Shown: piece by piece, positions 29,470-63,878 of the stretch
Layout of the letters: each line of letters begins with the position of its first letter
Position numbering within the stretch: position 1 is the first letter of the stretch
Source: Ecdyonurus torrentis
Taxonomy: Eukaryota; Arthropoda; Insecta; Ephemeroptera; Heptageniidae
DNA length: 64,000 bases
Reading direction: 5' to 3'
Assembly (NCBI GenBank): GCA_949318235.1
Contig: OX439136.1
Location: 3,778,193-3,842,192 of the forward strand
Program-made: the position numbers and the translations under genes
Notes under the pieces: generated by a model
The model's input: the letters and a program-made list of their open reading frames with translations, nothing else
What the model was told of the DNA's origin: nothing
Databases searched by the model: none

Positions 29470-29718
29470 TACAATTAATGCACACGATACATAAAAGTTT
29501 TGTATTATACATATAGCAAAGCAAGCTGTGTAAATAAATATTGATAAAAGTGTGTATTATATATACATGGATATTAAATATCAATATCAAGGGAAAATAT
29601 TTTGAATAATACAAATTATTATTTATATTTTATACATATTTGTCTGTATTTCAATATAATGATTAAAGTTAACAAGGTAATATTAATTAGAAATAACAAA
29701 TTTTATCCTTACTATACC

Positions 29719-29803
29719 CTCTCTCTCTCTCACTCTTTCTCTCCTTCTCTCTCTCTCTCTCTCTGTATCTCCCTCTCTTTGTTTCTGTCTGTCTGTCTGT
29801 CTA

Positions 29804-29862
<59 letters not shown>
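29719..29862. repeat. (CT)n with GTCT units
   Basis: CT-rich array with a short GTCT stretch in the middle. Confidence 0.96.
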
Positions 29863-29863
<1 letters not shown>

Positions 29864-30615
29864 AGTATTACATTCATTAATATAAAATCAAATACACACA
29901 TTATTACGTTTAATGCCATTCTGAATACGTATAATGTAAAGTTTGAAGTGCACTTATCTAAATACATATTAGAATATTTCAACTTAGCAAAATATTTGAA
30001 ACTCAAAACTATAAACGCTTATACCATAAGTACTTACATTCGTGAAATGCTTGTAATATTCAAGAGTATAGAAACATTTGTACAACGATAGATGTAATTT
30101 ATATGTGCACTGACATGTAAATTAATTGATAAACATTATTGATGTTGATTAGCAAAATATTTTATTAAACCCTTCTATTTAATTACGATATTAATGACGA
30201 AGTCTACAAAAAAGTTTTAGGAGGTAATTTTATTTTAAATTCTAAAAGAATACATAATCCTTAGTACATAGCATAATTAACGTAAAAGTTTGGAAACACA
30301 ATTATTATACAGTATATTGCGGTTATTTTACTTTCATTTAGCACTTGATATATTTTACTAAAATTTGAATTTCACTTTTTCACCCCACTAACCCTGCTCA
30401 CATATTTTTTCCTTGATCCTCTTATCTCTCTCTCTCTCTCTCTCGCTGATGTTTGTTTTTAATATAAAAATCGATTTTAACATTCCAAAATACCCAACAT
30501 ACTGGATCAAGTATGTGGATTTAATAGAAGACGTTCTTTTAAAAATATTATTGTAGGAAAGCTTCTTATGCTTCATTCACAAAATTGTTTTAGGTCTTCT
30601 TTATTAATAAAATGG

Positions 30616-30766
<151 letters not shown>

Positions 30767-30941
30767 TGATCATTAAATAACAGAGAATAATTATAGAAAT
30801 TAATTTGGGCTCTTATGGGACTAAATTTTTAAATAATCAAAAACAGAAAAATAATTGGAAATCAAATTTTGAAATTTTCTGAGAAACGATCTTTCTAACG
30901 TCACTTACGTAATTGCATTTTATACACACATAAATATATGC

Positions 30942-31015
<74 letters not shown>

Positions 31016-31190
31016 GCATATATTTATGTGTGTATAAAATGCAATTACGTAAGTGACGTTAGAAAGATCGTTTCTCAGAAAATTTCAAAATTTGATTTCC
31101 AATTATTTTTCTGTTTTTGATTATTTAAAAATTTAGTCCCATAAGAGCCCAAATTAATTTCTATAATTATTCTCTGTTATTTAATGATCA
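30767..31190. repeat. Perfect 424-bp palindrome with TA-repeat centre
   Basis: The left arm (TGATCATTAAATAACAGAG at 30767) and right arm (CTCTGTTATTTAATGATCA ending 31190) are exact reverse complements along their whole length, about 178 bp each, around a (TA)n core of about 67 bp. Both strands therefore carry the same 60-codon frame. The left flank is another (TA)n. Confidence 0.92.
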
Positions 31191-31748
31191 CGGGTTTTGA
31201 AAAAGTTCCTAGGTAACTGTTACTGTTAACTCTGAAATTTTAAATGATATTATAAAATTTCAAAGTTTTCTTTTTAGATTTTGAGATACAAAACATCTAT
31301 AAACGACCCTTAATCATTTCCTCACTGCATATTTTTATTTTAATTCTATTTTTATTTATGGTCAATTATTCTCCTTATTTTTTTACTGAATTTTTATTAT
31401 TGTTATTTTCACTTAATAAAGTGAGATTTGTGAATTGCATTTATTATTATGCTAATTCAACAAGTAACTTTTTTTTTTAATAATGCAAGGTTGAAAAAAA
31501 TATCTGTACGAAAAGAAATGAAGTTTTAATTGTTATTTGTTACTCTAACAGTACATAAATATACTAACACAAATTAACACGCGATGTACAGTACATATAG
31601 TATGTACATAATATTTTGTTCTCCTCTTTACTTGTTAATATTAAAGATGAAACAAATAAAAATTGCAAAATAACTATTTTGCTTGAAAAACAATTCTAAA
31701 ATTGCAAGTTATTCATTTCGTTTCAGTGCATATTTAAGTTTTGAATAT

Positions 31749-31757
31749 TATATATAT

Positions 31758-31833
<76 letters not shown>
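31749..31833. repeat. (TA)n microsatellite with AATA breaks
   Basis: TA repeat with two interruptions. Confidence 0.96.
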
Positions 31834-31834
<1 letters not shown>

Positions 31835-32501
31835 ACTGCTTTCTGTTATTATTTTTATATTTTTTAAGCTTTAACACTATCTAAAAAACGCTATCTCTAG
31901 AAAAAATTATTCTGAGATCAATTATTTAATTATACATTATTATTATTACCAAATGTCATTCACCCCCCCCCCCCCTACTTTTGCCCGATTATGATGTATA
32001 TATGTGGCTTATTAATTATTTTAACCTATTTACGATCATATAGTGTAAAAATAAAGTCAAATTGCAAAGGAGTGTGACAGTTTAGATTAATGAAAAAAAG
32101 AAAACACTAGATCGAGAAAAAGATATTTATTACAAATTTTACAATTTTTTTTTTCAATTTATTATATTTAATTTGTTTATTTCAAAATTTAGATACTTAT
32201 CAAGTATATTTATGATTTCTAATCTAATAATAACACTCTAGACAAAATAGCACTACAAGTACTTTTTTATTAGGAGTAAATAATATAAATTCCTTTGAAT
32301 TTTATGCCGAGACATTATAGGGGCAAAGACGGGTACCTCAAATCTCTCATGATATTTTCTATTCTCTAATAAAAACCATTACCATTATGATTGAGCCAGT
32401 TATTGTACCAAAATTTAAAAATAGATACAGGGAGAGGACACTCAGTGTTAAAACTATACCGCTTTAATCTGTAATGACATTCCAAAATTTATCAGGGATG
32501 C

Positions 32502-32533
<32 letters not shown>

Positions 32534-32980
32534 TTAAAAGCAAAAGTAAAAAATTTGTATTTGTGTAAATAATATAATTTGTTTTGATTTTTGTAATTTT
32601 ATAGTAACGATATTTTTATATCTTAAACTAAAGCACCCAACGATAAGGCTTCATTGTCTTGGTGGGACTTATGTATGTTTTTATTTTTGATTATTAAAAA
32701 AAAATCATGATATTTAAAATTCTTTTTCCGGGACAAAGTCTCGGCAAATCCCTACCGCTATTTTACTCCTAATGTTTGTTAATTTTAACACATAATTTGT
32801 TAAATTATTTTGTACACCTATACATTTTTTTTTTATAACAGTTATTCTAAAACTAACAATAAATACAGTAAAAGTGTGAAATTCCTAATTTTATGTATTT
32901 TTTTTAAATGCACACGTTCAACACACAAAATATTTTAGTTTGCATAAAAAACAAACTACAAATAATAATTTATATTTAAG

Positions 32981-50391
<17,411 letters not shown>

Positions 50392-50498
50392 CTCTTCACA
50401 CACGACTCCTCAACTTAGCACACACACTCTACACGCGGATGATCAAGAGAGAGAGAGAGAGAAGAGCGGCTTATGGAGGTAGAGTGCATCTGCTATTT

Positions 50499-50531
<33 letters not shown>

Positions 50532-51674
50532 AGATAAGATAAACATTAGTAACACGCAAGTCCAAATATATCAGCATATTATATATCCAACGATTTTTTT
50601 TTCTCATATGCTTTTTTCAAGTAACGATGACGTAAGATTCTAAGTAAATAAGTTCATAAGAAATAAATTATTTTACATGTTTAATTTAATGACGTTAGCA
50701 TAATATTTTAAATTTCAAAGACGGACGAGAGGTGTGGTGTATTCAGTATTTTCCACCTTTTTTCTCTGTTTGTTTACATTCACTTTTAATTATTTTTTTC
50801 AACAATATGTTTATGTTGAATCTGTAGAGGGGATGACAAATAAATACAAATTTCCCTTATTATTATATTGAAAGATAAGATAAGATTAGGCAGCGTAATT
50901 TTCCCCCTAATTTTTATTACTTTCAAATTTTGAATATAATAGTTGAGGGTTTTCTGTTATAACATCTTTTCCAGAATAAAAAATGTATTTTTTTAATCAT
51001 TATTAAATTATTAATTTATTGTGTATACTTTTTTTCTAAAAGGCGTAGAACACGTTGAACAAAAAACTTGCCTAATATCCTAACATACCTAAATATTAAC
51101 GTTGATTTGGCTGGAATCATTGATTTCTAATTTATTTTCCATTCCTAAAATGACAGATGCGGGTTTGTGACATCACAGCTCGCCTATTTCCGCGCGCGTG
51201 AACTAGTGAGCTGTGACGTCACAAACCCGCAGCTGTGATTTTGTAAATGGAAAAAAATAGAAATCAATAACTCCAGCCAAATTAACGTTGATATTTAGGT
51301 ATATTAAGATATTAAAGACATGTTTTTGGTTCAAGGTGTTCTACGCCAGTACGCCCAAGAAAAATAAAAGTATAAGGATTACGTGAATAACTGACGAGCT
51401 TATATATTTAAAAAAAAAAAATCGCTCGATCATATTTTGTAAATTTGCAGGAATATTTTGTGTTCAACTACATTTTTAGTATATAATAAGTGAATAGTAT
51501 ACAACTTTTTGTATTTTATGTGAATTATGAATTACGTATCACGGCGTAAAACTATAAAAAGCGCAAAAACGAACACAAAAATAATTAAAAGTATCTAAAT
51601 TTAGTAAACTTTTTATTTGTTACCTTTTGTTCTATTATGTTGGTATTTCGCATTTATTTACAAAAAAAGTAAAG
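50392..51674. promoter_or_regulatory. Divergent (head-to-head) promoter region, PM20D1 distal start and SAP18
   Basis: The two start codons point away from each other across 1283 bp. It contains an AG tract (50448-50463), an A tract, and the foldback element at 51042-51347 with a TGACGTCA core. No TATA box can be assigned with confidence. Confidence 0.45.
51042..51347. mobile_element. Foldback family B, copy 3
   Basis: GGCGTAGAACACGTTGAAC at the left and GTTCAAGGTGTTCTACGCC at the right, long inner arms with AACGTTGATTTGGCTGG, and centre GAGCTGTGACGTCACAAACC. It lies in the SAP18/PM20D1 intergenic region. A one-arm fragment lies at 21232-21275. Confidence 0.85.
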
Positions 51675-53520
51675 ATGGCGTCCGGTGGTCTTGAATCTAT
51701 GATAGTTGAAGAAAAAGGTGAAGCCGATAAGCCTGTTAATAGAGAAAAGGTAATTATTATTAATTATAATGAATACCTATATGTTAAGGATTAATTTGAT
51801 ACTAAATTTGTTATAATATTTCAGACATGTCCATTGTTATTACGTGTTTTCTGCAACACTGGCCGGCATCATAATTTAATGGATTATAGTGGGAAAAACG
51901 TACCAGCAAATGAATTACAAATTTATACGTGGTGAGTTATGTTTTTTTATTTAATTTTAAAATGTCAGTTTTATCAATAATTATTATTTTAAGCAGAACG
52001 TAGAAAGAAAAAGTTGCAAGATCTGTTTAAAAGTTAAAACTTTTTATTATGATATGTATGCGGAAGTGACCGAAATCGCTTCCTTTTAGAATAAAGAGCA
52101 ATTTTGATGTCATATAAACTGGGTATACAGGTTTATTGGCTTATGAGATAATAATATTTTTAAGTTTTCATTAGCACGTCTGTTATTTATTGCATCAGGA
52201 GTATCAGGACCATATTATATCATATTTTATACTGGAGTAAATCAGGGCATTCTTTAGTCTTGTACTTGTATCTCTATAAAAAAAAGAGGGGGGGGGGGGG
52301 GGCAAGAAAAAAAAAAAAAAAAAAAGAAAGGAGTAATAAAAATATATTTTTCTTATTTTCAGGATGGATGCAACTCTCCGAGAGCTAACAGCTTTGGTCA
52401 AAGAAGTAAATCCAGATGCACGTAAACGTGGCACATACTTTGAGTTTGCTCTTATTACCCCATCAAATATTGGTACTGGATTTAGAGCAAGAGATATCGG
52501 AGTTACTTGCTGTGGACAGAAGGGACCTGATGATAATAAAACACTAGCTCGTGTTGGGTAAGTTCTCTCTCTCTCTCTCTCTCACCAATGTCATGGTATC
52601 ATAGTCTCATCAAGTCCAACTCTAATTGACAGGTGCAAGGTGATTTGGCCAGAGTCGTTGATTTCTTATTTATTTTCCATTCACGAAATGGCAGATACGG
52701 TTTTATGACATCACAACTCACTAGTGGAAACCAGTGAGCTGTGACGTCATGAAACTGCCACTGCCATTTCGTGAATGGAAAATAAATGGAGCTTATCGGT
52801 TTGGCGCGCGGGGTGACGCTGGGAAAGCTAAAGGTCCCCTAATTTAACATTATGGGGAAAAACACGTTTTTTGCTATTTTTGAGAAAACTACTACACCGA
52901 TTTCGGAGAAATTTAAATGTGAAATACTAGACATACTTTTACATGTTTTAAGCCATAGAAAAATCTTAACAATTTTTTAAACTGATAACCTCCATTAGAA
53001 ATCAACTACTAACAAGCCAAATCAATGTTGATATTTAGGTACTGTACCGTATGTTAGTATATTAGACAAGTTTTTTGTTCAAGGTGTCCTACACCTTTAA
53101 TTATAGATGTGCAAACACACATATATATTATATGAAAGGGGAAGAACATAGTGGTTGTATATACAAATGTTAAAAAATATAAAAATAAAGTATATAAAAA
53201 AAATAGTACATAGAATAATAAGAGCACGTTTTATTGAAAAGAAATAAAACGTGAAAATTCTCTAGCATAAAAATTTGATCCCTCTTCCCAAGTATCCATG
53301 TATTAGAGAATATTTGTATTTTATTACCTTTCAATTTAATGTTCTCTTATCATTCTGCATGCTATGTTTTTTATATACATACTAACAAGCAAATATACCT
53401 TTTTGTTTCAGTTTTGTCATTGGAGATTTCATGGATATTTCTATCAACCCTCCAAGCTCAATGGGTATGCGAGCCATGGATATGAGGGGACCACAGATGA
53501 GGAGAGGCGGTAGATACTAA
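51675..53520 (+). CDS. SAP18: Histone deacetylase complex subunit SAP18, 161 aa, 4 exons
   Basis: Exons 51675-51749, 51825-51931, 52363-52557 and 53412-53520 join to 486 nt, all GT-AG. SAP18 is a small nuclear protein with a ubiquitin-like fold that works in the Sin3-HDAC corepressor and in the ASAP/PSAP complexes of the exon-junction machinery. The sequence keeps the family core: REKTCPLLLRVFCNTGRHH, ELQIYTWMDATLRELTALVK, a FRARDIG segment, CGQKGPDDNKTL, and VIGDFMDISINPP. The C-terminus is Met/Arg/Gly-rich (MRGPQMRRGGRY), resembling the Arg/Gly tail of other animal SAP18 proteins. Length matches the family (about 150 aa). AATAAA at 53812 is a possible poly(A) signal. Intron 3 holds one MITE nested in another. 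Confidence 0.96.
52632..53098. mobile_element. Foldback family B, copy 4, interrupted by a MITE A insertion
   Basis: Left half CAAGGTGATTTGGCCAGAGT, centre GAGCTGTGACGTCATGAAAC, right half resumes TTAGAAATCAACTACTAACA at 52995. The right arm is split at AATAAA/TTAGAA by the element at 52785-52996. SAP18 intron 3. Confidence 0.82.
52785..52996 (+). mobile_element. MITE family A, copy 4, nested in family B
   Basis: AATGGAGCTTATCGGTTTG to AAACTGATAACCTCCATT. Interior GGGAAAGCTAAAGGTCCCC. Comparing with uninterrupted family B arms places the insertion between AAATAAA and TTAGAAATC. Confidence 0.88.
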
Positions 53521-54078
53521 ATCTACATTCCAACTAGTGAGCTGACTAAAAATAACAACAACATTTCAATATGATAATGTTAAGATAAGTAAGCATCATA
53601 TTGTGACAACTTTTTTTTTTCTTATAAGACTTTAAATTTTGTGTGACACATCAAAGTAATTGATTATTAAAATAAGTACATATTATGTATTTTTGTTTTT
53701 ATCAGCTAAAATATTTTTTATTTTTCAAACCTATAAATATCGTTAGTGATGTAAAATAATTATTAAGTAGTATATCACAATTAAAATACACGTTTTTCTA
53801 GCTTAAGAGCAAATAAATTTAATTTAAATAAACTAATTTAATTTTATTAAATTTGTTTAATTTTATTTAGAATTTATTTCACTAAAGCAATATAATTTTT
53901 ATATATATATATATTTTACAACATTGTGCCATCAAAGTACTTTTTTTTAATGATATACCACAACATAGAAGAAAAATAACATCTACAGTACTAAAAACAT
54001 TGCAATATCATTAATAGTCACTCTGGCCTGTAATATAGCCAAGTTTAAACAATTAAAATTGGCAAGAATATGTTAGAT

Positions 54079-54325
54079 TGATGTTGTTGCGTACAACATG
54101 TCTATCTCATACAAAATGTATATCTCCTATTTTGCCATGAGAAGCAAAATGTTAGAGAACTTCTCTACAAAATGTGTTAGTCGAGTGCCATAAGTTTGGA
54201 AATGACTTATACTTTTTCTCCTCGTGATAAAAAACAAGATACACATTTTGCTTCTTGGGACAAAATCTGAGATAGGCATTTTGCTTCTCGTGACAAAATA
54301 CAAGATAGACATTTTGTTTCTACTG

Positions 54326-54365
<40 letters not shown>

Positions 54366-54395
54366 AGAGAGAGAGAGAGAGATTGGCATAACAAC
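54079..54395. mobile_element. Foldback family H, copy with tandem inner unit
   Basis: TTGATGTTGTTGCG at the left and CATAACAACATTGATAT at the right. Inside, a unit of about 33 bp (GACAAAATACAAGATAGACA, TTTTGCTTCTCGT) is repeated in tandem at 54220-54330 and inverted at 54095-54160. An A tract and AG repeat adjoin the right end. Confidence 0.65.
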
Positions 54396-54951
54396 ATTGA
54401 TATATTTTTTAATAAAATAAATGATGAGCTCTATAATAATTCTAAATAACTGACGATGAAATAAGAGGCTTAAAAATGATTATTGTTAATTTAATTTGGC
54501 ACATGCTAGTAAAAGGACAAAAAAAAAACAAAAAAAAATTGAAAAGTACTTATTAATATTTGCTTATTTGACAATGGCTTTCTAAATTTAGTTGTTAACA
54601 TTTTGTAAATGCATTTTTTTTCTTATGTTACAAAAGCTAGTTTATTGAATACAGTTGCTGTATATTTTATTTTTGCAAATAGGTTTTAAAATATGATTCA
54701 ATACTACTTACGTAAAGGTAATTGATTTTGATTGTTAAAAACAATTATTAGCTGATTCAACTGAAAGAAACCAAATAATATACATACTTGCTGGGTTATC
54801 ATTTATCATAGATAATGTTAAAAGTACAATAAAAATAAGTACTGCTTATCAGGACAAATTAGCAAGATAAAATGATTTTGCTCAACTTGCAAAACAAGTT
54901 ATAAATTTGTGGAGTAAAATCATTCATGGGCGGCACAAGAAAAGGCAAGGG

Positions 54952-54982
<31 letters not shown>

Positions 54983-55019
54983 AAAGCTTAGCAAGCTACT
55001 ATTTGGTTCTATTTTTTTT

Positions 55020-55328
55020 AATAGGGTGTGTGCGCATGATGTCATTTTGAGTGCTTTTCGATGCTCTTCTTGAGCAATGAATAACATTGCTCAGCATAGG
55101 ACAAACATAGTTTTTGGCTATTTTCTTTGGAAAATTAGCTGTTTTTTGGTCATTACCATTTTTCTTGCATACTTGAGGTACTAGATCAACCTGTTAACAG
55201 CATCAATGCTTTCAAAAAAATAGCGAAGTATTTTTAAACTGGCAAAATGTGCTATTTTCCTATAACGGCCAATGTTATTTAGTACTCACTTATGACGTCG
55301 ACTTTAACATGAATGAAACCACTCTATA
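55020..55328 (+). mobile_element. MITE family C, copy 3
   Basis: ATAGGGTGTGTGCGCATGA at the left and GAAACCACTCTATAG at the right; interior matches 27137. The LTR element begins 6 bp downstream. Confidence 0.83.
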
Positions 55329-55334
55329 GCATAC

Positions 55335-56207
55335 TGTAACGAATATATTACACATTTCGTCAGTGTTCAAAGCCTACCCTTCGCGCCCTCCTTCCTTCAA
55401 TTTCAATGCGTGGGAGAGAGAGGGCGGGAGGTGACAGTAAAGTCAAGAGAAATCATCCCCTCCTGTTCTCGGCTAGCTTCTTCGCGCGGCCAGCAACAGG
55501 AAGCAAGGGAGAGAGGGAGAGAGAAAAAAAGAGCGAATATAGACTTCAACGCTCGCGCTGTGTATCTTATCGGCTCCGTGATTTTCAATAAGAATCGCCG
55601 CTGATTAGCATAATATCAGCGGCGGGTGCAATGGAGGTGCACCTTAAACATCGCTACTTCACGTAGAACGAATCTGAACATCTAGTTATTCGGCGCCGCG
55701 GAGATATTTCACATTAAATATCATCCTCGCCGCCGTTCAGCGTAAGCCGCGCTCCATCGCTTGGCTTGCCTACTCGCTGCTGGCTACCCAGCTCGCAGCC
55801 ACTACCACCCGTGTGTGCGCCGCCACCACCACTTCGCGCCCTCGCCTCGTCAGCCTCGTCACTTGGCCAACACACGTCAAGATCTGCTAAGTATATCGTC
55901 GTAACAACTTAAAACGTTAATTAAAGACAATCTAACTTCAATATAAACCAGCCTTCGAACAATTATTGCTTTGTATTCAATATTGTATAACCTATGTACT
56001 TGAGACCTTTTGCACCTAAGTAAATACCAGTTCAAAACAACGTCGATAATCTTTTTATTCCAACTTAAAGTCCTCATCCTTAATTTTAAGACAGATATTC
56101 ATATAAAATAAGCATATTTTATATATTATATACTTCACTTAACGTGGCTATCTTGTGACGTCATATCTCATGCTCATTTCATTACCATAAGTCACAGTTA
56201 CGCCACA
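55335..56207 (+). mobile_element. 5' LTR (873 bp)
   Basis: Starts TGTAACGAATATATTACACA and ends CAGTTACGCCACA, the TG...CA rule. Flanked on the left by ATAC (55331-55334). The sequence is GC-richer than the region, with AG-rich and CCGCC-rich parts. No difference from the 3' LTR was noticed. Confidence 0.95.
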
Positions 56208-58340
56208 AAATGGCGCCCAACTATTAAGGGTAGTGTTAATTAACATTGAATTCACGTTTATTTAATAAAAATCTGTCTTAGAGGACTAAAAATTTAATTT
56301 TCAAAAAAAAAAAAAAAAGGCTCAAATTTCAAAAAAAATTATTTTTTCTAAAAGTTTTGTAATTTTGAAATGTTAAAACTCTGATCATTTTTAAGATTAC
56401 AAAACGTCAATATATCTGTTAATTATAGAAATTGTGTATTTTTTTCTCATAATTCAGGCATATATTTTTTTCAATTTTTTACACTGCAACACAAATATAA
56501 ATTAAGTATCAAATTTCTTTTCCATCAAATCAATGGTATACAAGTTTTATCACTGCTACATGACTGTATTCTCGTGCGTTTTGCCTGCCGTCATTGAACG
56601 TCTATAGGTGCGCATTCAGTCCGCGGTAAGGGAGTATATCATTATTTAGGGGGAAATTTATTAATTAATTTTTTTACGTCGGTAATTAAATTGAAATAAA
56701 ATAAAAAAAAAAAAAAAAAAAAAAAATTTATCCCATTTTTTATATATATATTTAGCATATTAAATTCAAACTTCGAAAATTTAAATATTTTGGAACTGGG
56801 GGAGGGAGTAACTGATTTTCAAAGCGAATTAAAGGTTGTAACATACAACGTAAAATCTCGTTAAGGTCAGTGACCTCTCATCTTCATATAAAATTTATAC
56901 GGTTTTTCACCGCCGTCCTAATATGGAAAACGCGTGTTTAGTTAACATCTACTTCGTAATATTAACTTCCATTGGTCTTGGGGAAGGGCGACTCCGCAAC
57001 CCTCATGGCATTCTAGTGCATGTGACGACGTCACGAAAAATGCATGATGCGGTACTCACCCACCATTTTCCCACCTTTAATCTAAGTTAGGCTGTCACCG
57101 CCAAAATCGTGACATATGCAAAACATACATAATTTGGACGATTTCTGTAAGGATCATGCAAAATAGTAGTAGACGTTACTATGAAGTTTGCATGTGGCGG
57201 AAAATCATCTAAAATTCATGTTTTGTACCGCTTCAAGAACATCGTAGAGGCAACGTAGAGGCATCATGCCGCCAATTTGCATCGGTATTTTAGACTTGTC
57301 ACATACAAGCCAGTAAGGAGCCATAGTTTGAGTTCTCATAACTCCTGTAATTTTCACAGTACCTTATAACTATCAACGTGTAGTACAAAGCTTACTGACT
57401 TTACAGACTTTCCAGAAGCGATATTATTTATTTGATGGTAAAGACATTATTTTTTTAGGAAATAGGGTACACCCACTACTTTGGAAGGTCATGGGCATAA
57501 ACAAACAATAGATTTGGGGTTGAAATTTTGTGTATCTAAAATTCTTAAAATACACCAATAAAAATAATGTATTGAAATCGACTGTAATATACTATATGAT
57601 AAAATCATATTATAGTACAGGTTTTTTTTCAGTGTAATTGCACTTTTACGTAATGTTATATATATGCGTAAAATTTTAATAAATAAATCACTTCAAATTA
57701 CTGAATATTTGAGCACTTGGTTCATCTAGAAATCCATGGTATCTTCAAACTTGGATGTCGTGCGTGCATACACACATTGTATGTCAGGCCTTCATTCGTT
57801 ATTTACGTTGAATTGACAACGGATTTAACACGTATCATCATAAAGAAGAAGAAGAAAAACAGAGTATACTACATCGCTATAAAACAGATTATTCAATAGT
57901 ATATGCAAATTTGCTATGCTTAAATTGTCTATATCTGGGCTTAATTGGCTGATCACTGATTAAGTTATTGTTTTTTCAGTGTAACAAATTTTGGTAAATT
58001 TTTTCTATACAGGGTGTACTAGAATTGTGTCGCATATTAGGTATAGGATTCATAGAAAATTCAGAAAACTACAAAAAAAAAAAAAAAAAAAATTTAAAAA
58101 AAAAAAATTGTTATTTTTTATTTGTTTTGTTCATTGTTAAAATTGCATGTTTGTATGAAATCGATGTAATTCATGTCAGGATAATTTTTTCCCGTGTAAT
58201 AACATATGAGTGAAGTGAAAAAATTATGGTCAAAATATATTCAAAAGTGAAAGTGTCTCAATGTGAAATATAATTTCGTATTTTTTTCCGAACTGCTTTT
58301 GTTAACCATCGTACCCTATGTCAGTTCGTGGGGGAGGGTA
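56208..58340 (+). mobile_element. Internal region of a non-coding LTR retrotransposon
   Basis: The primer-binding site TGGCGCCCAAC (56211-56221) starts 3 nt after the LTR; it has the form used with tRNA-Lys-type primers. The polypurine tract GTGGGGGAGGG ends just before the 3' LTR. The 2.1 kb between has no gag or pol frame, so the element depends on enzymes from another copy (LARD-like). Confidence 0.9.
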
Positions 58341-59213
58341 TGTAACGAATATATTACACATTTCGTCAGTGTTCAAAGCCTACCCTTCGCGCCCTCCTTC
58401 CTTCAATTTCAATGCGTGGGAGAGAGAGGGCGGGAGGTGACAGTAAAGTCAAGAGAAATCATCCCCTCCTGTTCTCGGCTAGCTTCTTCGCGCGGCCAGC
58501 AACAGGAAGCAAGGGAGAGAGGGAGAGAGAAAAAAAGAGCGAATATAGACTTCAACGCTCGCGCTGTGTATCTTATCGGCTCCGTGATTTTCAATAAGAA
58601 TCGCCGCTGATTAGCATAATATCAGCGGCGGGTGCAATGGAGGTGCACCTTAAACATCGCTACTTCACGTAGAACGAATCTGAACATCTAGTTATTCGGC
58701 GCCGCGGAGATATTTCACATTAAATATCATCCTCGCCGCCGTTCAGCGTAAGCCGCGCTCCATCGCTTGGCTTGCCTACTCGCTGCTGGCTACCCAGCTC
58801 GCAGCCACTACCACCCGTGTGTGCGCCGCCACCACCACTTCGCGCCCTCGCCTCGTCAGCCTCGTCACTTGGCCAACACACGTCAAGATCTGCTAAGTAT
58901 ATCGTCGTAACAACTTAAAACGTTAATTAAAGACAATCTAACTTCAATATAAACCAGCCTTCGAACAATTATTGCTTTGTATTCAATATTGTATAACCTA
59001 TGTACTTGAGACCTTTTGCACCTAAGTAAATACCAGTTCAAAACAACGTCGATAATCTTTTTATTCCAACTTAAAGTCCTCATCCTTAATTTTAAGACAG
59101 ATATTCATATAAAATAAGCATATTTTATATATTATATACTTCACTTAACGTGGCTATCTTGTGACGTCATATCTCATGCTCATTTCATTACCATAAGTCA
59201 CAGTTACGCCACA
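58341..59213 (+). mobile_element. 3' LTR (873 bp)
   Basis: Same length and sequence as 55335-56207. It is followed by ATAC (59214-59217), which with 55331-55334 forms a 4-bp target duplication. Confidence 0.95.
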
Positions 59214-59766
59214 ATACTAAGCTAAATAATTATTAAATGAGGGACACACTTTTTTTTACCTGTTTTAAGGTAAAAAAAAAAAAAATCTTTAATACATTCA
59301 TTTAATTCCATGTTTAAAAATAATTTACGTCTTTCCCTTCCTTTGTTTTTTTCAATTTTACTATTGAATTCTTACATGTTTAATCACCATGTCTCATTAT
59401 AAGCCAACTATATCTTTCTAATGTAATTTTAAACTTCAATAAAAGTTGTAATAATTTTTTTTTTTAATAAATCTATTTTTTTTTTCCATAAAATAAATAA
59501 TTTGTTGTATTATTTATTTCATCAGCTTTTTCTTTATACTTTCTAAAGGAGATATAAACTAGGATTAAAAAAAAAATAAAACATCAAAAATATTATTAGC
59601 ATTATTTACATAAAATTATATTTATTAGAAACTTACAATAGAAATTATGATAATGATTAAAATATAACTTTTTTTTTTCTTTAATGATACAATACACAAT
59701 ATTAATTCGTTAATTTATAATAAAAAGCTAAATATATTTATATTTTATAATGATTTAAAGATGGCA

Positions 59767-63878
<4,112 letters not shown>

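Noticed and set aside
55403..55604. Identical short frames in both LTRs (also 58263-58610)
   Set aside because: They lie in LTR sequence on both strands with no family resemblance, and are copies because LTRs are repeats.
57717..58213. Small frames inside the LTR element that might be gag or env
   Set aside because: Too short and lack zinc-knuckle, protease or reverse-transcriptase motifs.
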